Shown here in pieces: positions 17,891-26,567 of a stretch of 64,000 bases of DNA. Numbering within the stretch: the stretch's first letter is position 1; the number at the start of each line of letters is the position of its first letter. Below the pieces are notes generated by a model. The model saw only the letters and a list, made by a program, of their open reading frames with translations, was not told where the DNA came from and made no database searches. The DNA comes from Aphodosoma sp045631465 (lineage in GTDB: Bacteria; Bacteroidota; Bacteroidia; Bacteroidales; Paludibacteraceae). The position numbers and the translations under genes are program-made. The stretch lies in NCBI GenBank assembly GCA_045631465.1, contig JAZQUV010000018.1, positions 4,046 through 68,045 of the forward strand, in the 5' to 3' direction.

Positions 17891-19288
17891 ATGTTAGATT
17901 CAAGAACATATTATATAACCAAAAACAATTTAGGTCGCAACATACTTGTCATAAATGAATTCCTCAATGTTGATGGCACTGACGAAATAAAAGGAGACGA
18001 TTTCGATATCATATTTGTTGACATCGACGACTTTTCATTCAACGAAATTAGCCTTTTCCTACAAAAATCGTCACCTTTCTATTCGCGCAAATGCTTTATG
18101 AAACCTCGTTTCATAAAAACTCCTAAAAATGATATTTTAAGTCACTTAAAATATCTCATCGATGGCTACGGAAATAGTCCTCTCGACGAAACTGTGACAT
18201 CTAAATCCGAAGAGATATACAAACAAATTGCGCATCACAATATCAAACAGATGATTTACGGTATGAACACCTATACTGCGTTCTTCATCCGTCTGTGCAA
18301 ATATTGCATTAGCCGCAATATTCTCTCTTTTACAACTACTACTATACCAAGTTTAGCCGATGGCTACACAAAAATATATACTTCGCTATTGACCAACCAC
18401 GAAACGGAAAACAAAAACGAATTAATTACATTCTATCAAAAACTAATAGAATTAAAATATATCCAACAAAAACGATTTGTCGAACGCACACACTTGTGTC
18501 CTAAATGTTTGAGCAACTATTTGATTTTTGCTGAATGCTGCCCTAAATGCGCAAGTTCAAACATCAAAGAAGAACCTATGCTTCACCATTTCCGATGCGC
18601 AAACATTTCTCCAGAATCCACCTATCTGTACGACGACCAATTAAGATGCCCTAAATGTCATCAATTCCTTCGCCACATAGGCGTTGATTACGACCGCCCT
18701 GCCAATGTTCATTTGTGTCACGAATGTGGAAACACATTCATAAATTCCGATATGAAAGTAATTTGTGCCGAATGTGGTCGTATTCATAAACCAAACGAAT
18801 TGAAACCTTTTGATGTCATCGAATATGAATTTACAATAGAAGGCATACAGGCTTTAACTTCAAACGAAGCCGTCGTTACTCTCAACCGCGACCTTTGGGT
18901 AGGATACACTAATTTCACTTCTTTCTTATCTCAATTGCGCCTATTTTACCACATAAATACTCAAGACGAAAAACTTTACACTATTCGATTCAAAATCGAT
19001 GAAATAGCATTCCCTACCAACTCAAGTAAAACATCGTTCCTTCAAGATTTACACGAAATATTCTATTACTGCAACACTTCTCACAAGGGAGAATACTTCT
19101 TTATATCTAGCAAATATACCGAAAATACAGAACAAAACAAAGAATACCTAGAAAAAGATATAGAAACAAAATTCAAACAACTAACACAAAAATACCCACA
19201 CATAGAAATTGAAGAAAAAATAACTTTTATCATCGAAGAAAAAGAAAATATCGAAAAATATATACAAAGAATTAGAACTTTCAATTAA
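17891..19288 (+). CDS. TackOD1-type zinc-ribbon protein
   Basis: 465-aa soluble protein without signal peptide. Cysteine pairs lie at 203/206, 217/220, 253/256, 276/279 and 292/295, with a further C236, forming about three zinc ribbons. The block HHFRC...PESTYLYDDQLRCPKC...LRHIGVDYDRP is the hallmark of the TackOD1 output domain, first noted in archaeal signal-transduction proteins. Residues 1-75 (DFDIIFVDIDDF) look like a degenerate receiver fold and 310-465 could be a worn GGDEF-like domain; both are weak inferences. The stop codon overlaps the start of the glycosyltransferase (TAATG), so the two are translationally coupled. A regulatory role for the polysaccharide synthase is likely but not shown. 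Confidence 0.75.
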   Translation: MLDSRTYYITKNNLGRNILVINEFLNVDGTDEIKGDDFDIIFVDIDDFSFNEISLFLQKSSPFYSRKCFMKPRFIKTPKNDILSHLKYLIDGYGNSPLDETVTSKSEEIYKQIAHHNIKQMIYGMNTYTAFFIRLCKYCISRNILSFTTTTIPSLADGYTKIYTSLLTNHETENKNELITFYQKLIELKYIQQKRFVERTHLCPKCLSNYLIFAECCPKCASSNIKEEPMLHHFRCANISPESTYLYDDQLRCPKCHQFLRHIGVDYDRPANVHLCHECGNTFINSDMKVICAECGRIHKPNELKPFDVIEYEFTIEGIQALTSNEAVVTLNRDLWVGYTNFTSFLSQLRLFYHINTQDEKLYTIRFKIDEIAFPTNSSKTSFLQDLHEIFYYCNTSHKGEYFFISSKYTENTEQNKEYLEKDIETKFKQLTQKYPHIEIEEKITFIIEEKENIEKYIQRIRTFN

Positions 19289-20610
19289 TGCTTCAGTTTT
19301 TATTCGACATAATAGATAATATTGTATTTGGATTTACCCACAATCTATCAATAGCAGGACTAATAAACACTTATTGGTTCCTGTTTTTTATAGAGTTCCC
19401 TCGATACTATCTATTAGAACTCATCATCACCATCTACTACAAACTAACCTATAGAAGACGACAACGTCGCCAACAAGAGGCTCGAATGAAATTATTTTTA
19501 GAAAAACCTCTTGTCTCTATATTAGCTCCGGGCAAAAACGAAGGCGAACACATACACAAATTAGTTCAATCTCTACGCGAACAAACATACCAAAATTACG
19601 AAATCATAATCGTCGACGATGGCTCCGACGATGCCACCCCCCTAATTTGCCACGACCTCGAAAAAGCTGGATATATCGATATGTTTATACGCGCAAACGT
19701 ACGTGGTGGCAAAGCATCTGCGGCCAACCTAGGTGCCCACTATGCCAAAGGCAAATATATCGTGCATCTAGATGCCGACACTTCTCTCGACCGCGATGCT
19801 ATCGAAAAAATATTGATTCCTTTCTATTACGATCAAAAAATAAAAGGTGTAGGTGGTGTAGTAAAAGTTCGCAATGCCAACACCAACATTTGCACCTCAA
19901 TGCAAGCGCTTGAATATCTAAAAACAATTCAAGTCGGACGTATGGTAACTTCCGAATTAGGATTATACCACATCATATCAGGTGCCTTTGGAGCTTTCGA
20001 TCATGAAGCCCTCAAACAAGTCGGCTATTGGGACATCGGTCCTGGACTTGATGGTGACATTACACAAAAACTACGCAAATCGGGTTACAAAATATTCTTC
20101 GCTACCGATGCTATATCTATGACTAATGTGCCTACTAAATGGGCCAATCTCTTCAAACAACGTCAACGCTGGAGCAAATCTCTCGTCCGTTTCAGAATAC
20201 GAAAGCACTCAAACATATTTCTACCACATAAAAATTTCTCTTTCTCTAATGCTATTTCAAATCTCGAAAATATTATCTTCGACTTTTGTTTCAACTACAT
20301 CTGGTTCTTATACATATTCTCTCTTTTATTTCAACATACCGATAAAATATTAGAAATATTTATCGTCGGATATCTCATTCGCGTAATCTTCTCTTTAGTC
20401 GGCTTTTTTATCATAATGCTAGTTTCCGAACGCCCAAAAGAAGAATTTCCTCTCATCCGCTTTACTCTTCTATCCACATTCTACACTGGCTATTTTCTAA
20501 GAATAGCACGCATAATAGCCCACACAAAAGAACTATTTTTCTTTTCATCATACAAAGACCCTTGGAATCCTAGAAAAACATCAGAAGTCGCACAATCCGA
20601 AGGTATTTAA
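19288..20610 (+). CDS. Processive family-2 glycosyltransferase (polysaccharide synthase-like)
   Basis: 440-aa inner-membrane enzyme. One or two hydrophobic segments lie at about 25-52, the GT2 domain at about 73-300, and three to four transmembrane helices at about 325-415. Catalytic motifs are VDDGSDD (109-115), LDAD (161-164), the acidic GLDGDIT with D257, and QRQRW (291-295), which is the QxxRW motif of processive synthases for cellulose, hyaluronan, PNAG and alginate. The substrate cannot be told. ATG overlaps the TAA of the TackOD1 gene. With the TolC- and HlyD-like proteins it suggests polymer synthesis coupled to export. Confidence 0.88.
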   Translation: MLQFLFDIIDNIVFGFTHNLSIAGLINTYWFLFFIEFPRYYLLELIITIYYKLTYRRRQRRQQEARMKLFLEKPLVSILAPGKNEGEHIHKLVQSLREQTYQNYEIIIVDDGSDDATPLICHDLEKAGYIDMFIRANVRGGKASAANLGAHYAKGKYIVHLDADTSLDRDAIEKILIPFYYDQKIKGVGGVVKVRNANTNICTSMQALEYLKTIQVGRMVTSELGLYHIISGAFGAFDHEALKQVGYWDIGPGLDGDITQKLRKSGYKIFFATDAISMTNVPTKWANLFKQRQRWSKSLVRFRIRKHSNIFLPHKNFSFSNAISNLENIIFDFCFNYIWFLYIFSLLFQHTDKILEIFIVGYLIRVIFSLVGFFIIMLVSERPKEEFPLIRFTLLSTFYTGYFLRIARIIAHTKELFFFSSYKDPWNPRKTSEVAQSEGI

Positions 20611-20711
20611 CTTCAAAGTATCATTAATTAAAATTATACACACAAAAAGAACAAATTTTCTCGAGAAATATGTTTAAAAATATTAAAATGTAAAATAAAT
20701 CCATGAAATAT

Positions 20712-20742
20712 TTTGATTTTCAAATAAAAAGGAGTAAATTTG
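20712..20742 (+). promoter_or_regulatory. Consensus promoter of the surface lipoprotein gene
   Basis: TTTG (20712-20715), 19 bases, TAAATTTG (20735-20742): the best consensus promoter in the window. The leader to the ATG at 20847 would be about 98 bases. It shows that the lipoprotein is not simply the fifth gene of the polysaccharide cluster. Confidence 0.8.
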
Positions 20743-20846
20743 CAGAGTAAATTGCACTAGTATTTTTTAACCACAACAAAATCTATTAAATAACAAAATC
20801 GAGGGATAACTATTTGTTCCTCTATCACAATCTAAAATCGTGCCTT

Positions 20847-23186
20847 ATGAAAAAGAATTTTATTTTTGCATGCCTTTCTATCTTGGCTGCTTTTTCTTTC
20901 GTATCGTGCCAACCTAATGAGCCTAAAACTTCTACTGACATCACTATAACTACCGATGCCAGTCAATTAGCAAAACGATTAGTGTTTACAAAACAAAACA
21001 ACGCTCGCCAACAAGCAAGAGCAAAAGTATCCCAAACTCCTGCTCCTCAAATTCCTGGCGATGCCCTAAAACTTTCCGAACAACCAACTAACTGGAACAA
21101 CGGAGTCACACTAACTCGTGGCAAAGCTTATTATATCGATTCTGCTTGGGATGGTACAATCAGCCAAGATTGGTCTGCCAACGAAGGTTCTATCGACATC
21201 TATGTTGCTGCCGATGCTAAATTTACTGGTGCTTGGTGGAACGATGATACCCCTGTCAACATCTATATTTTGCCAAATGCAGTCCTCACTTATTGCGAAG
21301 CTGGATATGACAATATGGTGAAAATCAAAAAAGCAACTAACGTGTACTGCTGGGGTAACATCGACACACCTGAAAATATGGGTTTCCGCCTCTATGAAGC
21401 CGGCAAAGTACATATCTACAACACCGATGGCGAACCTTTCGTTGTGCGTGCCAACAATGCTTACGTGACATTCCAAGTCGACACTCAATCTGATTTCTAC
21501 TGCGAACGCGAAATGATTGTCAATGGTACTGTTCAATTCAATGGCGGAAAATCTCACTTTGCCAACAAACTCACCGTAACAGAAAACATGTACGTTGAAT
21601 ACGCCGCTCTTGCTACTTTCGACGATTGTGTTATTGTAAAAGATGCTCTCGATTTCAAAGCTACAACTGGCAATGCTGTTCTCAATATTAACAAATACCT
21701 TCAAGCTGGTTCCCTTGTAACTAATCAAGGTAATGCAACTATGAACCTTAAAGATGCTTTGTTCGAAATCGTCAACGATGGTATGTTTGTCGACAAAGGA
21801 GACCAACGCATTGTTGTTAATGGCATCAAATCATCTTACAAATCTGTTGTCAAAGTAGGTGGCAAATTATATTTCGACCGTGGCAACGAATACACAACTG
21901 TCCCTGGCGATGTGGCTGCTGCTAGTTTCCCTTGTGGCAATTTCACTGGCGACCTAAATCTCGAAGGCAACCTCCGCATCAAATTCTACTATGATGTCCC
22001 TGACGAAAAAGCCATCCTAAACGAAGACAACTTCGTTGTACCTGCAACTGTTTCTATTGCCGACAATAGCTGGTTGCCTGCGTCTGAAGATGGTTGCCGC
22101 CCTGAAATAGGTGAAGTGCCTGTTGTCGAAGTCCTACCTCCTGATGGCTCTGCTTCTCACAAATTCTCTGCTACTAGCATCACTTTCAATGGAGATATGC
22201 TCTATCTCAGTTGGCATGCCAATCCAGAAACAAATATGGAATATGCTCAACACCTATTTAGTCCATCTGTAGATAGCCAAGACGACTTTGGTGGCATAAT
22301 CGACGTTATCCGCATTGATAAATACGACATCACAAGCTCTCTCTTCGAACAATCAATGGAAAATGATGAGTTCAAATACAACCACATCATCTACTCCAAT
22401 GGCACACTCTATTCTGCTACAACAAGCAATAAAGTAGGCGCTGCTTTGAGCAAAATCACCCTAACCTCAGACGGAAGATTCCCTGAATTAGAACAATACG
22501 AAGAAACACGTATTTCCCTCACCGGCTACTCGGCCAATTGCGTAGAACGTATCAACAACGAATTAATAACTATCTCAGGTTATAGCAATGGTGGTATCAA
22601 CAAATTCGATATCAACGACAATACAAACCAATCAAAAAAACACATCAATTCTGACATTGATAACTTCCAAGGCAAATACGTATATTACAATGAAAACAAA
22701 GGTAAAATAATCACTCTCAACAACACCGACCGTGGCATTGTAACAATATACAACACCAATATGGAAGAAGAACTCTCTTTCGAAGTAGGCTCAATATATC
22801 CAACCGATGGTAAAAACGTTTGTATTGCCGACAACGAATACATCTACATCTGTAAAGGTCAAAATGGCTTTGCTGTATACGACTACTCTGGCAACAGAAT
22901 CGGTGGTAGCAAGAAAAGTGCAAATGGCGTAGACGTTGACGAAAAATACATATATCTTGCCGCTGGCGATGGTTTAGCTATCCTCGACCGCGACGCAATT
23001 TACACCGATGCTGATGGCAATACATACAACCGCACTATCAAAAAATTCAATTATCGTGGTCGCGGTGCATCTTCTGTAACAAACGAAACTGACATTAAAC
23101 AATCTGCTAACTTTGTTAAAAAAGGACCTGATGGACGCATATATGTAGCTTACGGTATGTATGGATTACAAATTTACGAATTTTAA
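20847..23186 (+). CDS. Large surface lipoprotein, function unknown
   Basis: 779-aa lipoprotein. The signal peptide ends FVSC with C21 as lipidation site, followed by QPNEPK. Residues about 85-330 have short repeating strands with many N/G/V turns (for example VTLTRGKAYYID, NVYCWGNID) and may form a right-handed beta-helix. Residues about 440-779 have recurring DGxMLYLS/NGTLYSAT/ENKGKIITL/ADNEYIYIC-type strands that suggest a beta-propeller. No catalytic motif is recognised. The start at 20847 is chosen because it begins the signal peptide. It is monocistronic, between a consensus promoter and the terminator at 23204. Confidence 0.75.
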   Translation: MKKNFIFACLSILAAFSFVSCQPNEPKTSTDITITTDASQLAKRLVFTKQNNARQQARAKVSQTPAPQIPGDALKLSEQPTNWNNGVTLTRGKAYYIDSAWDGTISQDWSANEGSIDIYVAADAKFTGAWWNDDTPVNIYILPNAVLTYCEAGYDNMVKIKKATNVYCWGNIDTPENMGFRLYEAGKVHIYNTDGEPFVVRANNAYVTFQVDTQSDFYCEREMIVNGTVQFNGGKSHFANKLTVTENMYVEYAALATFDDCVIVKDALDFKATTGNAVLNINKYLQAGSLVTNQGNATMNLKDALFEIVNDGMFVDKGDQRIVVNGIKSSYKSVVKVGGKLYFDRGNEYTTVPGDVAAASFPCGNFTGDLNLEGNLRIKFYYDVPDEKAILNEDNFVVPATVSIADNSWLPASEDGCRPEIGEVPVVEVLPPDGSASHKFSATSITFNGDMLYLSWHANPETNMEYAQHLFSPSVDSQDDFGGIIDVIRIDKYDITSSLFEQSMENDEFKYNHIIYSNGTLYSATTSNKVGAALSKITLTSDGRFPELEQYEETRISLTGYSANCVERINNELITISGYSNGGINKFDINDNTNQSKKHINSDIDNFQGKYVYYNENKGKIITLNNTDRGIVTIYNTNMEEELSFEVGSIYPTDGKNVCIADNEYIYICKGQNGFAVYDYSGNRIGGSKKSANGVDVDEKYIYLAAGDGLAILDRDAIYTDADGNTYNRTIKKFNYRGRGASSVTNETDIKQSANFVKKGPDGRIYVAYGMYGLQIYEF

Positions 23187-23203
23187 TTCCTAATGATGAT
23201 ACA

Positions 23204-23234
23204 AAAAAAGTCGACCCTCAAAGTCGACTTTTTT
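23204..23234 (+). terminator. Intrinsic terminator after the surface lipoprotein
   Basis: Stem AAAAAAGTCGA (23204-23214) with its complement TCGACTTTTTT (23224-23234), loop of 9 bases, then GTATTT. The left flank reads ACAAAAAAAG, so a similar tail exists on the other strand. Confidence 0.88.
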
Positions 23235-23237
23235 GTA

Positions 23238-23345
23238 TTTACGAAGTTACAAAGTTACGAAGTTACAAAATTACGAAGTTACCTCGTTTTTCCCAAAATA
23301 ATTCTCCCTACCTCTATGCTACCTTCAAGCAACCTATACCGAAGA
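23238..23345. repeat. TTACGAAG repeat followed by a worn TACCTTCAAGCAACC element
   Basis: Bases 23238-23281 hold five imperfect copies of TTACGAAG/TTACAAAG. From about 23305 follow CTCCCTACC and GCTACCTTCAAGCAACCTA, a decayed relative of the GCAAGCAACC repeats seen at 51594, 40705 and 63238. The remaining spacer up to the terminator at 23466 shows nothing else. Confidence 0.55.
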
Positions 23346-23465
23346 AAACAGCCATCTTTACACCTCACATTTGCAATACTCACAAAGTTATAACACCAAA
23401 CATTAAACACATAAAATATTATCTTATCCTAAAAAACAATTTTTCTAAAATTTATTTACAAAAAA

Positions 23466-23494
23466 AGTGTGTTTCCCATAACAAGAAACACACT
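23466..23494 (-). terminator. Intrinsic terminator after the DUF3276 gene
   Basis: 10-bp stem AGTGTGTTTC (23466-23475) and its complement (23485-23494) with a 9-base loop. On the minus strand it continues with a T run and GTAAATAA. Confidence 0.85.
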
Positions 23495-23515
23495 CTTATA
23501 CGTAATACTCAATTA

Positions 23516-23935
23516 TTAAATTTCGAAATCTACATCAAAATCATATTTTTTCTCTTCAGTTACAGGAGCAGCTTCTACTGCCGCAGCCTCTTCAACTACC
23601 TCAGCAACTACTGGTTGCTCTGCACGATAACTACGGAACTCACGAATATCACGTGCTCCATTTGCTGCATTGTTTTCATTGATAAAACCAATAATTTCTG
23701 TCAACGCATCTGTAAATTTCTCAAAATCTTCTTTATAAAGGAAAATTTTGTGTTTTTCATACATTACAGGAGCATTTTCATCTTCTGCGAATTTCTTCTT
23801 ACTCTCTGTGATTGCAAGAAATAAATCATTGTTACGACTACGTTTCACATCAAGGTAATAAATACGTTTACCTGCTTTTACTGACTTAGAGAACACAATT
23901 TCTTGCTCTTTTCTCTCATTTTTGAATTCTTCCAT
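23516..23935 (-). CDS. DUF3276 PUR-alpha-like nucleic-acid-binding protein
   Basis: 139-aa protein. The N-terminal 90 residues (EIVFSKSVKAGKRIYYLDVKRSRNNDLFLAITESKKKF, shown here only in outline as positions 9-46) form the single PUR repeat of the DUF3276 family, related to Borrelia BpuR, which binds DNA and RNA. . Confidence 0.5.
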   Translation of the reverse strand: MEEFKNERKEQEIVFSKSVKAGKRIYYLDVKRSRNNDLFLAITESKKKFAEDENAPVMYEKHKIFLYKEDFEKFTDALTEIIGFINENNAANGARDIREFRSYRAEQPVVAEVVEEAAAVEAAPVTEEKKYDFDVDFEI

Positions 23936-23960
23936 ATCAATACAACTCTTTTTTAAATAC

Positions 23961-23979
23961 TTGACTATCAAATAGTCAA
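23961..23979. promoter_or_regulatory. Perfect inverted repeat upstream of the DUF3276 gene
   Basis: TTGACTAT, three bases, ATAGTCAA, located 26-44 bases upstream of the ATG at 23935. It is either an operator or a leader hairpin. Since the product is a nucleic-acid-binding protein, autoregulation is conceivable (inference). Confidence 0.5.
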
Positions 23980-24195
23980 ACAAAATTAAAATGTTTTATT
24001 AAGATAAATAAATAGTGTTTATTTTCAGTCCCCAAAGTTGTAATTTTTTTTTGATATAGCAAAATATTTTTTAATCTTTTTTCAAAAAAAATTAAACTTT
24101 ACAACAAATCATCCCATAACTCATTGATTAACAAAATAATAAACCTATACATCAAATTTCTCGACATACACCCCTAATTTATCATTTTTTTTTTG

Positions 24196-24203
24196 TATCT
24201 TTG
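24196..24203 (+). promoter_or_regulatory. Promoter -7 element of the nusB operon
   Basis: TATCTTTG preceded by a T run, 25 bases before the nusB ATG at 24229. Confidence 0.6.
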
Positions 24204-24228
24204 CATTCTGAAAAATCAACTAAACACA

Positions 24229-25191
24229 ATGATAAACAGAGCTCTTATAAGAATGAAAGTAGCACAAGTATTATATGCTTGCACTGCTAAAGAAAACAAC
24301 GACCTCGTGTCTGCCGAAAACGAACTACAATCTAGTCTACAAAAGTCTTACGACTTGTATCACTACATATTGCTTCTCATCGCAGAATCTCGCCGATATA
24401 CCGAACTTAAAGCTGATGCAATACGCAATCGCATCGGCGGTGTTCGCGTAAACGAAATGTACAACGAACAATTTATGAACAATAAATTCGCTCGTCAACT
24501 CGGCGAAAACATAGACCTATATCGTTATGCTAATGATCACGGTCTATCTTGGTCCGAAAAAACAGACTTCATCAAAGCTTTCATTCAACAAATCAGCCGT
24601 AGCGAATATTACTACCACTACACAGCTAAAAAAGTTTCAACTTATGGCGAAGACAAAAAATTCTGGCGCGATGTAATCGCTAACGAATTTGAAAACAACA
24701 ATGAATTACATGCCATCCTCGAAACCGAATCTATATATTGGAGCGACGACCTCGACATCATTACAAGTTTTGTTGAAAAAACAATAAAGCAATTCAAAGA
24801 AGAAAACGGAGCCGAACAACCTCTACTCCCAATGTTCAAAGAAGAAGCAGACAAAACTTTTGCCATAAAACTCCTCGATTCAGTAATACTTAATAAAGAA
24901 AAATTAGACGAAACAATATCTAAATACTTAATCAATTGGGAGCTCGACAGAATTGCCACAATGGATATAATTATCCTAAAAGCAGCCGTAGCTGAATTGC
25001 TATATTTCTCAACTATACCCGTAAATGTCACATTAAACGAATATATTGAAATCGCAAAATTCTACGGTTCTCCAAAAAGTAGCAAATTCATCAATGGCAT
25101 TCTCGACAAAGTAGTGAAAGACCTCAAACAAACAAGCGAACTTGCAAAATTCAAAACTGTAGCAAATACAAACACTACCAAATCAGAATAA
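24229..25191 (+). CDS. nusB: Transcription antitermination factor NusB (long form)
   Basis: 320-aa protein. It opens MINRALIRMKVAQVLYA, with the family's Arg-rich start, and the recognisable NusB fold lies in the C-terminal part (about 175-300: FAIKLLDSVI, ISKYLINWELDRIATMDIIILKAAVAELLYF, given in parts). Typical NusB has 130-170 residues; the extra N-terminal helical region is usual in Bacteroidota. It binds boxA RNA with NusE/S10 for rRNA antitermination. The start at 24229 is chosen over 24193, which overlaps the promoter. It heads the nusB-yajC-ybbR-coaE-mtgA run. Confidence 0.9.
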   Translation: MINRALIRMKVAQVLYACTAKENNDLVSAENELQSSLQKSYDLYHYILLLIAESRRYTELKADAIRNRIGGVRVNEMYNEQFMNNKFARQLGENIDLYRYANDHGLSWSEKTDFIKAFIQQISRSEYYYHYTAKKVSTYGEDKKFWRDVIANEFENNNELHAILETESIYWSDDLDIITSFVEKTIKQFKEENGAEQPLLPMFKEEADKTFAIKLLDSVILNKEKLDETISKYLINWELDRIATMDIIILKAAVAELLYFSTIPVNVTLNEYIEIAKFYGSPKSSKFINGILDKVVKDLKQTSELAKFKTVANTNTTKSE

Positions 25192-25239
25192 AACAAACAA
25201 TAAAAATTTAATCAACAAAAACCAAATAAATCAATTAAT

Positions 25240-25566
25240 ATGCTAACAACTATTTTATTACAAGCAACTGCTGAAAGCGCACAAGGTGCAGGTTGGGCTA
25301 ATATGGGTATGCTCCTACTCATTTTCGTAATCTTCTACTTCTTCATGATTCGCCCTCAAACTAAACGCCAAAAAGAAATCAAAAAATTCCAAGACTCTCT
25401 CGAAAATGGAAAAACAGTTATCACTCAAGGTGGCATCTATGGCCGCGTTAAAGAAGTAAAAGAAAATTATGTACTCATCGAAGTTGCTGATGGTGTAAAA
25501 ATCCGAGTAAACAAAAATATGGTATTTGATTCACCAGAAGACGCAACTCAACAACCAACAAAATAA
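25240..25566 (+). CDS. yajC: Preprotein translocase subunit YajC
   Basis: 108-aa single-pass membrane protein that associates with SecDF-YidC. A short periplasmic N-terminus precedes one transmembrane helix (about 20-40, MLLLIFVIFYFFMIRPQ), then the conserved cytoplasmic stretch RPQTKRQKEIKKFQDSL and TQGGIYGRVKEV. It lies 48 bases after nusB and 11 before the YbbR-like gene. Confidence 0.95.
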   Translation: MLTTILLQATAESAQGAGWANMGMLLLIFVIFYFFMIRPQTKRQKEIKKFQDSLENGKTVITQGGIYGRVKEVKENYVLIEVADGVKIRVNKNMVFDSPEDATQQPTK

Positions 25567-25577
25567 TCCTAAAAACT

Positions 25578-26567
25578 ATGAATATTCAACGCTTTTTGAA
25601 ATACATTAAGCGGCAAGGAAATAAAGTTGCTACATTCTTTAAATCTAGAGATGTAGTGACTTTTTTGTTATTTTTCTTGCTTGCTCTCTTCATGTGGTAC
25701 TCCTATACTGCTAGCACTCAACGTGAAATCAGCAAAAAAATCCCAATAAAATACATTGGAATCCCTCAAAATGTAAGCCTTGAAAAAAGATTACCATACA
25801 CTCTAAAATTCGTCATCAAAGACCAAGGAAAAACTATCTGGAACTACAAAAATTCTTTATTCGACACTCTAACTATCGATCTATCAAATCATTTTAATAA
25901 CAACAACATCCTAGAAATTCGATACGAAGAACACATCAACAAAATATCATCACTACTATCCCCTTCAACCAAAATTACAGAATTAACTCCTGGATATTTT
26001 CAGTCTTCATACATAAAACTACACACAAAACAGGTGCCCGTCGTAACAAGCAATGTAATCAAACTTGCTCCTCAACACGTAATGTATGACACAATTTCGA
26101 TCTCTCCAAAATATATAACATTAGTAGGTACAGCCGAAGCCATTGACACAATATCATATCTTTATCTAGAGCCTATAACCGACGAATTCAACAAAACTAG
26201 AACTATACCTGTTAATATACAAAAACCTAATAATGTCGAGTTAAATCATTCGTCAGTCAACGTAACCATCCCAGTTGAAATGTGCACAGAAAAAGAAGTT
26301 ACTGTACCAGTTACTATCGAAAACCTACCAAAAGGAATATCACTCAAAACATTCCCTTCTGAAGTCAAAATAAGATTCAGTGTCGGATTAAGTCACTACA
26401 ACAAAGTCACAGAAGAGACTTTCCAAGCCATATTAGACTACAACAACATAATTAATAATCCTGAAGAATACACAACAACGCTACAAATCGATTATACTTC
26501 AGGATACATATTCAATATCCAAATCAATCCATCTGAAGTTGAATTCTTAATCGAAAACACCAAATGA
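25578..26567 (+). CDS. YbbR/CdaR-like domain protein
   Basis: 329-aa protein with one N-terminal transmembrane helix (about 26-44) and an extracytoplasmic part holding two to three YbbR-like beta repeats (VVTSNVIKLAP...ITLVGTAEAID, and EKEVTVPVTIENLPKGI). In Firmicutes the related CdaR regulates the diadenylate cyclase, but no cdaA is present here and the role in Bacteroidota is not known. The end overlaps the start of coaE by 4 bases. Confidence 0.8.
   Translation: MNIQRFLKYIKRQGNKVATFFKSRDVVTFLLFFLLALFMWYSYTASTQREISKKIPIKYIGIPQNVSLEKRLPYTLKFVIKDQGKTIWNYKNSLFDTLTIDLSNHFNNNNILEIRYEEHINKISSLLSPSTKITELTPGYFQSSYIKLHTKQVPVVTSNVIKLAPQHVMYDTISISPKYITLVGTAEAIDTISYLYLEPITDEFNKTRTIPVNIQKPNNVELNHSSVNVTIPVEMCTEKEVTVPVTIENLPKGISLKTFPSEVKIRFSVGLSHYNKVTEETFQAILDYNNIINNPEEYTTTLQIDYTSGYIFNIQINPSEVEFLIENTK

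Noticed and set aside
24033..24042. Possible minus-strand promoter (CAACTTTG) for the DUF3276 gene
   Set aside because: It lacks the TA of the TAnnTTTG element and is about 100 bases from the start codon.
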